Made by a program: the position numbers and the translations under genes
Part shown: in pieces, positions 48,430 through 57,391 of the stretch
Layout of the letters: each line of letters starts with the position of its first letter
Numbering within the stretch: the first letter of the stretch is position 1
The notes under the pieces: model-generated
The model's database searches: none
What the model saw: only the letters and a program-made list of their open reading frames with translations
Told to the model about the DNA's origin: nothing
Origin: Planctomycetota bacterium
GTDB lineage: Bacteria > Planctomycetota > UBA1135
Length of the DNA: 64,000 nucleotides
Assembly: GCA_004295085.1 (NCBI GenBank)
Contig: SHNF01000009.1
Location: 806,001-870,000 of the forward strand
Direction: 5' to 3'

Positions 48430-49656
48430 TCAGCGGCGCACCACGATCTCGCGCTCGTTGAAGGACATGTTGCGCCGGCGCAGTGCGAGCAGCTCCAGGT
48501 AATCGGGATCGTCGGGCGCGGGCACCGTGACGTTGCCGCCGGCGCGGTCGATGGCGCGCACGACGAAGGCGCCTGTATTGAACGGCCAGGAGAACTCCAC
48601 CGTCATGGTGGAGCTGGTGCGCGCGTCGTTGCTGACCGTCATCGCCGCCGGATTCAGCCAGTCGATCCCGGCGCCGTCCACGCCGCCGTAGACGTGGTAT
48701 TCGAGCTGGCCGGTGGTGTCGCCGCCGAACGGCAGGCTCTCGGGGTCGGCGGCGTGGAAGAAGGTGACGCTCACCGTGCCCGACGGCGTGAAGTCCCCGT
48801 AGTACTTCCCCGCGTTGTTGACGTTGTCGAACTCGAACACCGGCGGATCACCGTCGGCGTGCTCCAGCGCGCCTTCGTCGGCCCAGGCCGTCAGCGGCGC
48901 CTGCATGGCGGCGATGGCGGAGGGCTGGGCGTCGTACTCCACGTGCTCCAGCGGATTGGAGGTGAAGCGCAGCAGGAACTCGTTCCAGGTGGCGGCGCCG
49001 TCGCCCACGAGGACGAAGCTGTCGGGCGCGCCGCTGGTGCCGGTCCCGATCATGACGCCGGCGTAGCTGCCCAGGTCCAGGCGCCCGCCGGCGGGGGAGC
49101 CGTCATGGCAGCTCAGGCACGCGTTGCCCGCGGGCGAGGTCGTGTCCCAGAGCGGAGCGACGTGCACGGCGTAGTCCACCAGCCCGGGCATCCATTGCGA
49201 GGGGGTGCGCGCCGAGGTCACCTTGTTGGTTTCCGTCTGCAGGCCGCTCGTGTTCACCGCCTCCACGCGGTAGTAGAAGGTGGTGAATTCCGGCAGGCCG
49301 CGGTCCGCGAACACGGTCACGCCCGGAGCGGTGGTGAAGATCAGGGAGGACTCGTCCAGCACGCTCACAGCGTCGAGTGCCCGGTAGATCTTGTAGATCA
49401 TGCTGCTGGAGCCCGGCGGGCCGCTGAAGTTGCGCGCGGCGGGCCAGGACACGGTCACGTCCGCGGGCGTGATGGCGTCCGCCGCTCCGATCCCGGAAAA
49501 GCGCGGCGGCCGGTCGTCGCCTGAGCCCTGGTCTCCGCCCGAGTTCGAGCTGCTTCCGCCCGGGCCGCACCCGGGAAAGGCGGCGAGGGCGGCGAGGGTG
49601 GCCAGGGCGGCTGAGGCGAGGACGAGCGGGCGGACGGCCGAGGAGAGGAGGTGCAT
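48430..49656 (-). CDS. Fibronectin-type lipoprotein with a CxxCH heme motif
   Basis: This 408-residue lipoprotein has an N-terminus with LAALAAFPGCGPGG, lipidation at that Cys and a Gly/Ser/Asp linker. A fibronectin-III-like domain follows (DAITPADVTVSWPAARNFSG, YKIYRALDAVSVLDESSLIF, TTFYYRVEAVNTSGLQTETNKVTS). Then comes a cytochrome-like segment with one heme-binding motif, NACLSCHDG, and a C-terminal beta region. Single-heme lipoproteins with adhesion-type domains are typical of planctomycete surface proteins; electron transfer at the outer surface is possible but unproven. It stands 20 bp upstream of the aspartic protease gene. Confidence 0.72.
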   Translation of the reverse strand: MHLLSSAVRPLVLASAALATLAALAAFPGCGPGGSSSNSGGDQGSGDDRPPRFSGIGAADAITPADVTVSWPAARNFSGPPGSSSMIYKIYRALDAVSVLDESSLIFTTAPGVTVFADRGLPEFTTFYYRVEAVNTSGLQTETNKVTSARTPSQWMPGLVDYAVHVAPLWDTTSPAGNACLSCHDGSPAGGRLDLGSYAGVMIGTGTSGAPDSFVLVGDGAATWNEFLLRFTSNPLEHVEYDAQPSAIAAMQAPLTAWADEGALEHADGDPPVFEFDNVNNAGKYYGDFTPSGTVSVTFFHAADPESLPFGGDTTGQLEYHVYGGVDGAGIDWLNPAAMTVSNDARTSSTMTVEFSWPFNTGAFVVRAIDRAGGNVTVPAPDDPDYLELLALRRRNMSFNEREIVVRR

Positions 49657-49835
49657 GCGAGGTCCGTGCCAAGCGTCGTCCTGCCCGGCGCGGAGGGTTC
49701 GGTGCAAGCTTACCTACGATTCCGGGCCATTGAAGTTGGAACCGGACCGGATTTCGCCCCCTTGCAAAGCCGTGGAGGCCCCGCCATAACTTGGGCCGCC
49801 CACAAGGGGGTTTTTTGGCCGGGCCGCAACCCGTC

Positions 49836-51395
49836 TTGCCCACCGTGTTCCAGCCGTTCACCACGCTCTTGCGCGGAACGGCCAAAGATCTGCTCCAGTT
49901 CGACACGCCGCTGTGGCTTACCCGCGCCCCAGGCCGCCTGGACGTGCTCGGAGGTCCCGCGGAGTCCCCTGGCTCGGCCTCCCTGCAGGTGTCCATCGCG
50001 CGCTCGGTCTATTGCGCGGTGCAGAACCGCCAGGACCAAAAGATCTTCATGCGCTGCCTGCTGCCGGCTTCCCAGGGCGGAACCCGGTTCTGGGAGGGGG
50101 ATGTGGGCAGCCTCTATACAAAGAAGGGCCCGCCCCGGAGTCTGGCCGTCCTGCGCCAGAGCTTCGGCGCTCCGGACAAGGCATGGATGATGGAGATCAT
50201 CGCCGCCATGCTGGGCCTGAGGCGCACCCGGCAGCTCAACACGCCCAAGCACGGCTTCACCATGGTCATCTGGAGCCGGCTGCCCGAAGAGCCTGGCTAT
50301 GGACAAGATGCTGCCTTCGGCACGGCCGTGGCCCTGGCATTCAAGGCGTCCACCGGCCTGGCAAGGAAGCGCGTGGACGGGATACAAGTTGCAAAGGCTG
50401 TGGTGCAGGGTGCCCGTGAGGTTCTGGAGCGAAACGTCCCGATCGCCGACGCCCTGACCAGCGCGCTCGGAAGGCGCAACTGCGCCATGTACATAGAGCA
50501 CGGCCTGGAACCGGCCATGCAGTGGATCCCGCTGCCGCAGCAGTGCGTGATCGCTGCGGTGGACATCGCGCCCGTGGGCTCGGTCTCCGCGGCGGACCGC
50601 TGCGCCGCCGAAGCCGGCGCGGGCATGGCCCTGGTGCACCTGAGCGCGGCCCTGAAGCGCGACAAGAAGATGCCCGTGCCCGGCTGGGGCAAGGTGAATC
50701 CGAGCGAGTTCGACGAGGCCTGGAAGGGCCTGATCCCGGTCGAGGAGCAGGGTTCCGAGTGGCTCAAGCACTTCAAGCGCGGCCACGAGGACATCGCGGC
50801 GACGGTGGACAAGGACCGCAGCTACCGGCTGCGGTCGCTGGCCGAGCACCACGTGCACGAGAGCGAGCGCGTGCGCCGCTTCGTGTCCAATCTCAGCGAG
50901 TTCTCGCGCTCGCTGCGCGAGGGCTTCCTGGGCGAGGCCGGGCGCACGCTGCAGCGCAGCACGCAGTCGCTGGAGGACAAGTGCGGCTTCCACTTCGTGC
51001 ACTGCGGCCCCTTCCTGAGCGCCATCAAGGAGGCCGGCCGTGAGGAAGGCCTGTTCGGAGCCCGGCCCAGCGAATGCGGCCGCCACGGCATCGTGGCCGT
51101 GCTCCTGCACCAGGCGGCCCGCCAGCCGCTGCGCGAGCTCGCGGAGCAGCACCGAGCCCCCGGCAAGGTCGCGCCCACGGTGATCTCGGACACCGAGGAC
51201 GGCGGCGCCCTCAACTGCTGGTGGGAAGGCATCCTGGAGCCCAAGGAGGGGCAGGTCCTGACCGCCGCGCGGCCTCCAGAGGCTGCGCCCGTGGCTCCGG
51301 CGGAAGAGCCGCGCCGTGGCCGCATCCGGCCCGAGCCGGAACGCCGCCGCGACCGCGGCCTGCCGGACTACTCCGGCGATTACGACCTGGAATAA
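49836..51395 (+). CDS. Divergent GHMP (galactokinase-like) protein, motifs partly eroded
   Basis: This protein of about 519 residues has an N-terminus (PFTTLLRGTAKDLLQFDTPLWLTRAPGRLDVLGG) that clearly matches GHMP sugar kinases. The later motifs are degenerate: the substrate-binding DY-G reads AESPG, the phosphate-binding GLGSSAA loop reads EPGYGQDAAFGTA, and motif 3 reads FGARPSECGRHGIVAVL instead of a Gly-rich GAGFGG. The C-terminal 45 residues are Pro/Arg/Glu rich. It may be a pseudo-kinase or have a changed substrate. No ATG suits; TTG at 49836 gives MPTVFQPF, with TTG at 49815 or 49791 as alternatives. Confidence 0.6.
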   Translation: MPTVFQPFTTLLRGTAKDLLQFDTPLWLTRAPGRLDVLGGPAESPGSASLQVSIARSVYCAVQNRQDQKIFMRCLLPASQGGTRFWEGDVGSLYTKKGPPRSLAVLRQSFGAPDKAWMMEIIAAMLGLRRTRQLNTPKHGFTMVIWSRLPEEPGYGQDAAFGTAVALAFKASTGLARKRVDGIQVAKAVVQGAREVLERNVPIADALTSALGRRNCAMYIEHGLEPAMQWIPLPQQCVIAAVDIAPVGSVSAADRCAAEAGAGMALVHLSAALKRDKKMPVPGWGKVNPSEFDEAWKGLIPVEEQGSEWLKHFKRGHEDIAATVDKDRSYRLRSLAEHHVHESERVRRFVSNLSEFSRSLREGFLGEAGRTLQRSTQSLEDKCGFHFVHCGPFLSAIKEAGREEGLFGARPSECGRHGIVAVLLHQAARQPLRELAEQHRAPGKVAPTVISDTEDGGALNCWWEGILEPKEGQVLTAARPPEAAPVAPAEEPRRGRIRPEPERRRDRGLPDYSGDYDLE

Positions 51396-51419
51396 GGCGC
51401 GGCACCAGGGCGTAGACTG

Positions 51420-51440
51420 CGGGAGGCGACTTGCCTCCCG
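51420..51440 (+). other. Hairpin between the GHMP and TPR genes
   Basis: CGGGAGGC (51420-51427) pairs with GCCTCCCG (51433-51440) around GACTT. No U-tract follows and the next ATG is 17 bp on, so it could limit read-through or shape the leader. Confidence 0.45.
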
Positions 51441-51457
51441 TCCCACCGAGCCTGGAA

Positions 51458-52354
51458 ATGAAGCCTTTCCCCCTCCTACTTGCCGCCGCCGCCGTCGCCG
51501 TGGGCGCCAGCGCCATGACCCGACTGGTGCTGGACGGTCCAGCCGCCGCCCCGGCCGACGACCGTCTGGAAGAGCGCATCGCCGGCCTGGAAGCGCGGCT
51601 TGCGGAGGACCGCGCGCAGCGTGAGGAGCTGACACGCTCCCTGGCGTCGCTCCAGCAGCGCCTGGATCTGCTGTCGGCGGGCCCGGCGCCGGCACGCGTC
51701 GCCGCCGACGCGGACATTGACGCCGCGGTCGCGCGCTGGATGGCGCAGAACGCGCAGGACCCGGCCATGGCGCCCGCGGTAGAGCCGGCGGCGATGACGG
51801 TCGCGGACGCCATGGCGCAGCTGATGAGCCCGGACCTCGGCTACGAGGAGCGCGAGGAGCTGTGGAAGAAGATCCGCGACGCCGGTCTGCTGGAGGAGGT
51901 CATCGCCGAGATGGAGACGCTCGCGGCCGCCAATCCCGCCAACGCGGAGCTGCAGTTCGCGCTCGGCAATGCCTACCTGCAGCCGATCTTCGCCGGCGAG
52001 GGCGGGCCGCAGGCGGGCGTGTGGGCCACCAAGTCCGATGCGGCCTTCGACCGTGCGCTGGAGATCAACCCGCAGTACTGGGACGCGCGGTTCAGCAAGG
52101 CGGTGAGCCTCAGCTTCTGGCCGCCCGTGCTCGGCAAGCAAGGCGAGGCCATCCAGCAGTTCGAGATGCTGCTGCAGCAGCAGGCCGGCAGCTCGGTGCG
52201 GCCGGAGTACGCCCAGACCTACATGTTCCTGGGCAACCTGTACCAGCAGATCGGCAATCCGCAGCGGGCCCTTGAGGTCTGGAACCAGGGACTGGGCGCG
52301 TTCCCCAGCGACGCCGAGCTGCGGCGCCAGGTCGAGCTCGCCGGCGGCAACTAG
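51458..52354 (+). CDS. Membrane-anchored TPR protein with coiled coil
   Basis: This 298-residue protein has an N-terminal anchor (FPLLLAAAAVAVGASAM), a coiled coil (RLEERIAGLEARLAEDRAQREELTRSLASLQQRLDLL, about residues 36-72), a linker and C-terminal TPR repeats (NAELQFALGNAYLQPI, DAAFDRALEINPQYWDARFSKAVSLSFW, QTYMFLGNLYQQIGNPQRALEVWNQGLGAFPSDAEL). TPRs mediate protein contacts; the partner is unknown. Confidence 0.75.
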   Translation: MKPFPLLLAAAAVAVGASAMTRLVLDGPAAAPADDRLEERIAGLEARLAEDRAQREELTRSLASLQQRLDLLSAGPAPARVAADADIDAAVARWMAQNAQDPAMAPAVEPAAMTVADAMAQLMSPDLGYEEREELWKKIRDAGLLEEVIAEMETLAAANPANAELQFALGNAYLQPIFAGEGGPQAGVWATKSDAAFDRALEINPQYWDARFSKAVSLSFWPPVLGKQGEAIQQFEMLLQQQAGSSVRPEYAQTYMFLGNLYQQIGNPQRALEVWNQGLGAFPSDAELRRQVELAGGN

Positions 52355-52434
52355 GCTGCCGGAAAAGTTCCCGGCCGAGCATGGAGCGAACCCCGTGCCC
52401 GGCCGAGACATCCCCCTGTTCTGGTTTTGGAACG

Positions 52435-52459
52435 AGAAGCCCGGCGCCAGCCGGGTTCT
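52435..52459 (+). other. Stable hairpin in the gap before the thioesterase gene
   Basis: AGAAGCCCGGC (52435-52445) pairs with GCCGGGTTCT (52450-52459), with one bulged G and a GCCA loop, followed by TCTCC. It sits about 80 bp after the TPR stop and may be a weak terminator. Nothing else is evident in this 260-bp gap. Confidence 0.4.
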
Positions 52460-52614
52460 TCTCCGATGACCTTCCGCCTTGCGGCTTCTGGCCGCCCCTT
52501 CAGGTGCAACGAGCGTGCCAGGCCGGGACGTCGGGAGTACGGGGCCGGTTCGTTGCGCTTCCGCACAGTGCGTGCGCCTGCGCGCTTCGGCGCCGCGCGG
52601 ACCGCGGCGCGACA

Positions 52615-53019
52615 ATGCCGGACATGCCCAGCCAAGGCCGCGAGCCCTCCATCCGGGTCACCCTGCTCCCCCGGGACACCAATGAAGCCGGCACCATCTT
52701 CGGGGGCGTCATCCTGTCCTACATCGACCTGGCGGCGGCGGTGGAAGTCAACAAGGTCAATCCCGTGCGCCGCTACGTCACCGTGGCGATGAAGGAGGTC
52801 GTGTTCCACCAGCCCGTGTTCGTGGGCGACCTGGTGTCCTTCTACACCTCGCTGGTGCGGGTCGGACGGACTTCGGTCACCGTGAAGGTGAACGTGGTGT
52901 CGCGGCGCCGCAGCAACCCCAAGCTGGACGTGCGCGTGACCGAGGCCGAGGTGGTGTACGTCGCGGTGGACGAGAGCCGCCAGCCCATCCCCGTGCAGGA
53001 CGGCGGGGCAGGGGATTGA
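52615..53019 (+). CDS. Hotdog-fold acyl-CoA thioesterase
   Basis: This 134-residue protein has the compact hotdog (4HBT/YciA-like) pattern: IRVTLLPRDTNEAGTIFGGVILSYIDLAAAVEVNK (catalytic-helix Asn/Asp region), YVTVAMKEVVFHQPVFVGDLVSFYTSLVRVGRTSVTVKVNV, VRVTEAEVVYVAVDES. It would hydrolyse short- or medium-chain acyl-CoA. ATGs at 52615 and 52624 are both possible. Its stop abuts that of the convergent radical SAM gene. Confidence 0.88.
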   Translation: MPDMPSQGREPSIRVTLLPRDTNEAGTIFGGVILSYIDLAAAVEVNKVNPVRRYVTVAMKEVVFHQPVFVGDLVSFYTSLVRVGRTSVTVKVNVVSRRRSNPKLDVRVTEAEVVYVAVDESRQPIPVQDGGAGD

Positions 53020-53787
53020 CTAGAACGCCTCGGCCGGGATCGAGAGCCCGCGCACGCGCTGCGCGATCACTTCCAGCTCCGCCTTCGGCACGGCGGTCAC
53101 CTGCGCTTCGGACTGCGGCGGCCGGTCGATGGAGTAAACCTCCACGCGGTACGGGCGCAGCTCGCCCAGCAGCGCCAGCCAGCCGTCGAGCTCGCGCGGC
53201 GTGGTGTTGTCGGCACGCGGGCTGCGCAGGAACAAGGCCTGGACGGCGAAACGGTCCAGGCGCTTCAGGCCGTCCACCACGCGCCGGAAGCCCTTGGGGG
53301 ACACCTGGTTCATGGCCGCGAAGCACTCCGGCGTGCCCCATTCCAGCTTCATGGCCGGGTCGTCGTAGCACTCGTTGAGGGCGCGCACGACGTCGTCGCG
53401 GTTGAGGTGCATGGAGTTGCTGAGCAGGCCGATCCGGCTCGCGGGAAGGTGGCGGTCCCGCGCCGCCTGGAGCGCGCGGCTCATCTCCAGGAAGTCGGGA
53501 TGCAGCGTGGGCTCGCCGTTTCCGGCCACGTGGATCCAGTCCGGGACGTCGCCGGCGGCCGCCAGGCGCGCGAACTCCCGCTCGAAAGCGCGTGCCATCT
53601 CGGGCGCCGAAGGCACCTCCGCCCGCCCGGCCGTGTCCTGGGCGCGCGTGAAACCGTACTGGCAGTACAGGCAGTCCAGCGAGCACAGCTTGCGGTCGAG
53701 CGGCAGCGGGTTGACGCCCAGGCTGCGGCCGTAGCGCCGGCTGTGCACCGGGCCGTAGATCCAGCCGTCCTGCAAGGGGATGGGCAT
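53020..53787 (-). CDS. Radical SAM enzyme (COG0731-like)
   Basis: This 255-residue protein has the N-terminal GPVHSRRYGRSLGVNPLP typical of this radical SAM group, then the cluster motif CSLDCLYCQYG (Cx3Cx2C), WIHVAGNGEPTLHPDF (the GGE-like SAM-binding motif, here NGEPT) and LLSNSM. The substrate is unknown; relatives act on small molecules or RNA. The ATG at 53787 is preferred because the longer frame upstream lacks family resemblance. Confidence 0.85.
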   Translation of the reverse strand: MPIPLQDGWIYGPVHSRRYGRSLGVNPLPLDRKLCSLDCLYCQYGFTRAQDTAGRAEVPSAPEMARAFEREFARLAAAGDVPDWIHVAGNGEPTLHPDFLEMSRALQAARDRHLPASRIGLLSNSMHLNRDDVVRALNECYDDPAMKLEWGTPECFAAMNQVSPKGFRRVVDGLKRLDRFAVQALFLRSPRADNTTPRELDGWLALLGELRPYRVEVYSIDRPPQSEAQVTAVPKAELEVIAQRVRGLSIPAEAF

Positions 53788-53896
53788 GCGCGCGCCCCTG
53801 GCGCAGCGCGGCGCCAGGGAGGGCCGGGATTCTAGCCCACGGTCCTGGCCGAAGCCCTGCAACCCTGGAAGGCGTAACGCGCACTCACCGGTTGCC

Positions 53897-54457
53897 ATGA
53901 TCACCCACCGCATCCTCATTGCCATCTCCGTTCTGTCCCTGGCCGGCGCCGGCGGGGCCTTGCTCGCGCCGGACCACGCGCAGGAACAGGGACCGCAGGC
54001 CACCAAGGAGCACGCGCTGCTCAAGATGGACGAAGGCCGCTGGAACGCCGACATCACCATCTACCCGGGTCCCGGATCTCCGGCCCAGAAGGACAAGGGC
54101 GTGGAGGAGAACAAGCTCGACTTCAACGGCCTGTGGCTGACCACCGATGTGCGCACGGACGGCGGCTTCAAGGGCCACGGCGTCACCGGCTACGACCCAG
54201 CCAGGAAGGTCTACGTGGGGGTGTGGGTGGACAACATGAGCACGTCCCTGATCACTTCCGAGGCCAGCTTCGATGCCAGCGCGAAGACCTTCACCGCCAA
54301 GGGGCAGGCGCCGGACATGGCCACCGGCAAGCTGCGGCCCTTCCGCAGCGTGGTGCGTTATCCCGACGCCGACACGCGCCACCTGGAATCGTGGATGGCC
54401 GGCGACGACGGCAAGGAGATGAAGACGCTGGAGATCCGCTACACGCGCGCTCAGTGA
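53897..54457 (+). CDS. Exported DUF1579-family protein (copy 2)
   Basis: This 186-residue protein is a paralog of the 30991-31533 product: signal peptide (ILIAISVLSLAGAGGALLA), KEHALLKMDEGRWNADITIY, EENKLDFNGLWLTTDV, HGVTGYDPARKVYVGVWVDNM, AKTFTAKGQAPDM, SVVRYPDADTRHLESWMAGDDGKEMKTLEIRYTRAQ. No function is known for the family. Confidence 0.8.
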   Translation: MITHRILIAISVLSLAGAGGALLAPDHAQEQGPQATKEHALLKMDEGRWNADITIYPGPGSPAQKDKGVEENKLDFNGLWLTTDVRTDGGFKGHGVTGYDPARKVYVGVWVDNMSTSLITSEASFDASAKTFTAKGQAPDMATGKLRPFRSVVRYPDADTRHLESWMAGDDGKEMKTLEIRYTRAQ

Positions 54458-54503
54458 GCCGCGCCGCGCCCGCCGCGCGCACGCTCGCCCGCCCCGGGTC
54501 GGG

Positions 54504-55190
54504 CTAGGGACGCGCGGTCAGGACATCGAAGGAGGTGGCGGCATCCGCCTTGGTCCACAGGCCGATGCCGCCGCTCCTGCTGAAGGTCGGGTCCTCCACC
54601 TCCAGCAGCGTGCGTCCGTCGAAAGCCACCAGCATGTGCGCGCCGAGCGCGGTCACGCGCAGCGCGTGCCAGGCGCGCGCGTCGGCATCCACGTGCGCGG
54701 AGGCCAGCATGGTGCGGCGGCCGTCCACCACGGTGTAGATGCGCAGGTTGCTCTCCAGCGGATTCCAGCGGGTGACGTAGTAGTTGGCCGCGTCCACGGC
54801 GCGCCACACCAACCCTCCCCCCTGGTCCTCCTCTCCGCTGTCCGCGCGCAGCAGCACGCCCAGCTCCAGGTTCGCCGGCCACTCGCCGGCGGAGTTCAGC
54901 AGCAGGTTGAAGGTGTTGCCGGTGTTGCGCGTTTCCAGCAGCTTCAGCACCTGCTTGCCGTCGGGCGCGGCGGCATCCGCCATCACTGCCCAGGTGACCG
55001 GAGCGCCGCGGTTGGTCTGCACCTGGCGCCAGCCGGGAGGCAGCTGCCCGGAAGGAGTCTCCTCGAACGAGATCCGGGCCGGCAGCAGGATCGGCACAGG
55101 AAGCGGCTCCACCGCCGTGGTCTCGGCGCTCCAGGAGCCGCAGCCGCACATCAGCGCCGCCAGGACCGGCCAGGCGCGGAAGGAGCGCAT
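54504..55190 (-). CDS. Exported LamG/DUF1080-like beta-sandwich protein
   Basis: This 228-residue protein has a signal (WPVLAALMCGCGSWSAE) and a concanavalin-like body: ARISFEETPSGQLPPGWRQVQTN, LKLLETRNTGNTFNLLLN, NLELGVLLRADSGEEDQGGGLVWRAVDAANYYVTRWNPLESNLRIYTVVDG, WHALRVTALGAHMLVAFDGRTLLEVEDPTFSRSGGIGLWTKADAATSFD. The layout matches DUF1080/3-keto-disaccharide-hydrolase-type or LamG domains that bind sugars. No catalytic residues could be assigned. It is divergent from xylB by 27 bp. Confidence 0.72.
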   Translation of the reverse strand: MRSFRAWPVLAALMCGCGSWSAETTAVEPLPVPILLPARISFEETPSGQLPPGWRQVQTNRGAPVTWAVMADAAAPDGKQVLKLLETRNTGNTFNLLLNSAGEWPANLELGVLLRADSGEEDQGGGLVWRAVDAANYYVTRWNPLESNLRIYTVVDGRRTMLASAHVDADARAWHALRVTALGAHMLVAFDGRTLLEVEDPTFSRSGGIGLWTKADAATSFDVLTARP

Positions 55191-55217
55191 CGGGCGCCAA
55201 ACTAACATGGCGGCGGC

Positions 55218-56675
55218 ATGGCGCTGTTCCTGGGAGTGGACGTCGGCACACAGGGCACCAAGGCCCTGGTCTACGACGCGGACGGCGGGCGCGTGCTCGG
55301 CCGGGGCGCCGCGGCCTACGGTCTCCTCCCCGCGACGGCGCCGGGGGCGGCGGAACAGGATCCGCGCACCTGGATCGCTGCCATGAAGGCCGCCGCGGCG
55401 CAGGCCCTGCAATGCCCCGGCGTGGACCGGCGCGCGGTGCGCGGCATCGGTGTGTCCGGACAGCAACACGGCTGCGTGGCGCTGGATGCGCGCGGCCAGG
55501 TCCTGCGGCCCGCCAAGCTCTGGTGCGACACCGAGACCGCGCCGGAGGCCGCGGAGCTGTCGCAGCGGCTGGGCCGTCCGATCCCGGCCGGCTTCACCGC
55601 CTCCAAGGTCCTGTGGCTGAAGCGGCGCGAGCCACAGCACTTCGCGCGCCTGCGGCGCGTGCTGCTGCCGCACGATTATGTCAACCTGCATCTCACCGGC
55701 GCCGCGCTCGCGGAAGCCGGCGACGCCAGCGGCACGGGCTACTTCGACCCGGTGCGCCGCGATTACGACCTCGAGGCCTGTGCGGCCATCGACGGGAGCT
55801 TCGCGCAGTGCCTGCCGCCGCTCATCGGTCCCGACCAGGCCGCCGGCAGCCTGCGGCCGGAGGTGGCGCGGCGCCTGGAGCTGCCGCCGGGGTGCATCGT
55901 GGCGCCGGGCAGCGGCGACAACATGCTGAGCGCGCTCGGCGCCGGGGCGGTCGCCGAGGGCGTGCTGGTGCTGAGCCTAGGCACCAGTGGCACCTTGTTC
56001 GGCCATTCGGCCCGGCCCTTGCTGGATCCGGAAGGCCTGATCGCTCCGTTCTGCGACGCCACCGGCGGCTGGCTGCCGCTGCTGTGCACCATGAACTGCA
56101 CCACCGTGGCGGAGGAAGTGCGGCGCGCCTTCGGCGGCGGCCTGGAAGCGCTGACGGTGGAAGCCGAGCGCGAGCCGGCAGGCTGCGAGGGCGTCAGCTT
56201 CCTGCCGTACCTGGCGGGCGAGCGTGCTCCGAACTGGCCGCACGCCAGCGCGGCGCTGCTGGGCCTGCGCCCGGGACACCTGCGCCGCGGCCTGCTGTTC
56301 CGGGCGGCGCTGGAGGGCGCGACCTTCGCCCTGCGCGAAGGCCTGGAGCGCCTGCGCGCCCTCGGCATGCCCGTCGCCGAGATCCGCCTGGTCGGCGGTG
56401 GCTCCAGGAACCGGCTATGGCGGCAGATCGTGGCCGACGTTTTCGGTGTGCCCCTGCGCATTCCGGCGGAGGCGGAATCGGCAGCGCTGGGCGGCGCGCT
56501 GCAGGCAGCGGCGGTCGCCGGCGGCGCAGCCGTGGGCGCATTCGTCCGCAGCGCCGCGGTGCCGATGGAGGACGCGATCGTCGTGCCGCGCGCGGAGGCG
56601 ACGGCGAGCTACGACGCGGCCCGCGCCGCCTTCCGCGCCGGCGGCCAGGCCTTGTTCGACCGGCTGCAGCGCTGA
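55218..56675 (+). CDS. xylB: Xylulokinase
   Basis: This 485-residue FGGY-family kinase phosphorylates D-xylulose to xylulose-5-phosphate. It has LFLGVDVGTQGTKALVYDADG (ATP-binding phosphate-1), GIGVSGQQHGCVALDARGQVLRPAKLWCDTET (xylulokinase substrate signature), VLLPHDYVNLHLTG, SGTGYFDP, VLSLGTSGTLFGHS, GVSFLPYLAGERAPNWP (FGGY signature 2 region), IRLVGGGSRNRLWRQIVADVFGVPL and ESAALGGALQAA. It completes xylose use with xylA at 29.7 kb. No xylose transporter or XylR lies in the window. Confidence 0.95.
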   Translation: MALFLGVDVGTQGTKALVYDADGGRVLGRGAAAYGLLPATAPGAAEQDPRTWIAAMKAAAAQALQCPGVDRRAVRGIGVSGQQHGCVALDARGQVLRPAKLWCDTETAPEAAELSQRLGRPIPAGFTASKVLWLKRREPQHFARLRRVLLPHDYVNLHLTGAALAEAGDASGTGYFDPVRRDYDLEACAAIDGSFAQCLPPLIGPDQAAGSLRPEVARRLELPPGCIVAPGSGDNMLSALGAGAVAEGVLVLSLGTSGTLFGHSARPLLDPEGLIAPFCDATGGWLPLLCTMNCTTVAEEVRRAFGGGLEALTVEAEREPAGCEGVSFLPYLAGERAPNWPHASAALLGLRPGHLRRGLLFRAALEGATFALREGLERLRALGMPVAEIRLVGGGSRNRLWRQIVADVFGVPLRIPAEAESAALGGALQAAAVAGGAAVGAFVRSAAVPMEDAIVVPRAEATASYDAARAAFRAGGQALFDRLQR

Positions 56676-56682
56676 GGGCTCC

Positions 56683-57357
56683 TCAGGGAACGACTCCCGG
56701 CTGGGAGCCGCCAGGCAGCGCCGGCGGCGCCAGCCCGGCCAGCTCGAGCCCGCGCTGGAACTTGCTGGCGCCTCCAGGCCTCCAGCCGGTGAGCCGCACC
56801 AGGCGCGCGGCGAACGCGCGCAATGCCGCCGGCGCTCCGTCCGACAGCTCCAGTTCCACTTCCCGCTCCTCGTGCGCACCCTTCGGTGTATGGAAGTGGC
56901 AGCGATCCATGCTGAGCTCGGCCTCGAAACCGTGGCCGCGAACCTGCCAGACCTCGCGCTCCTGCGCCAGCCGGAACAGGACACGCAGCGGCTTCCCCTT
57001 GGTCCGCTCCTCCAGGAAGCTCTGCAGCCGGCGCGGGCGGAGCTGCGTGGGATCCAGAGGGGCGTCGGGCAGCTCCTCCTCCAGCTCCTCGCGCTGCGCC
57101 AGGCTCTCCTGAATGGGACGCAAGGCCTTCAGAGTCAACACCGCCGTGGTGCCTGTCCGCCGCAGGCGGCACGCGAACCCCGACTGATACATGTCCCAGG
57201 ACGCCGTGTCGAGATAAGTGTCTTCGACCCGCTTCAATCCATGCGCCTCAGCCGCAACGCGCAGCTCTCTCAGGACGGAGGGAAGCCTGGCCGAGGATTC
57301 GGCTCCATCCGGGATCAGCTTGATCTCGATTTCCAGGCGCGGATCGGGCATCCACAT
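56683..57357 (-). CDS. CYTH-domain protein
   Basis: This 224-residue protein has the triphosphate-tunnel/CYTH fold opening with EIEIKLIP (E-x-E-x-K). It continues with DTYLDTASWDMYQSGFACRLRRTG, AVLTLKAL, REELEEELPD, AELSMDRCHFHTPKGAHEEREVELEL and a helix-rich end. CYTH proteins hydrolyse triphosphates or bind polyphosphate; no CHAD domain is fused. Tandem ATGs at 57357 and 57351. It converges with xylB, 7 bp apart. Confidence 0.85.
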   Translation of the reverse strand: MWMPDPRLEIEIKLIPDGAESSARLPSVLRELRVAAEAHGLKRVEDTYLDTASWDMYQSGFACRLRRTGTTAVLTLKALRPIQESLAQREELEEELPDAPLDPTQLRPRRLQSFLEERTKGKPLRVLFRLAQEREVWQVRGHGFEAELSMDRCHFHTPKGAHEEREVELELSDGAPAALRAFAARLVRLTGWRPGGASKFQRGLELAGLAPPALPGGSQPGVVP

Positions 57358-57391
57358 GCATCTTGCCACATCCGCACCGGCACCGGCAGGA

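Noticed and set aside
49803..49817. GGGGG followed by T6 as a terminator or slippage site
   Set aside because: No stem precedes the T-run and the upstream gene reads away from it.
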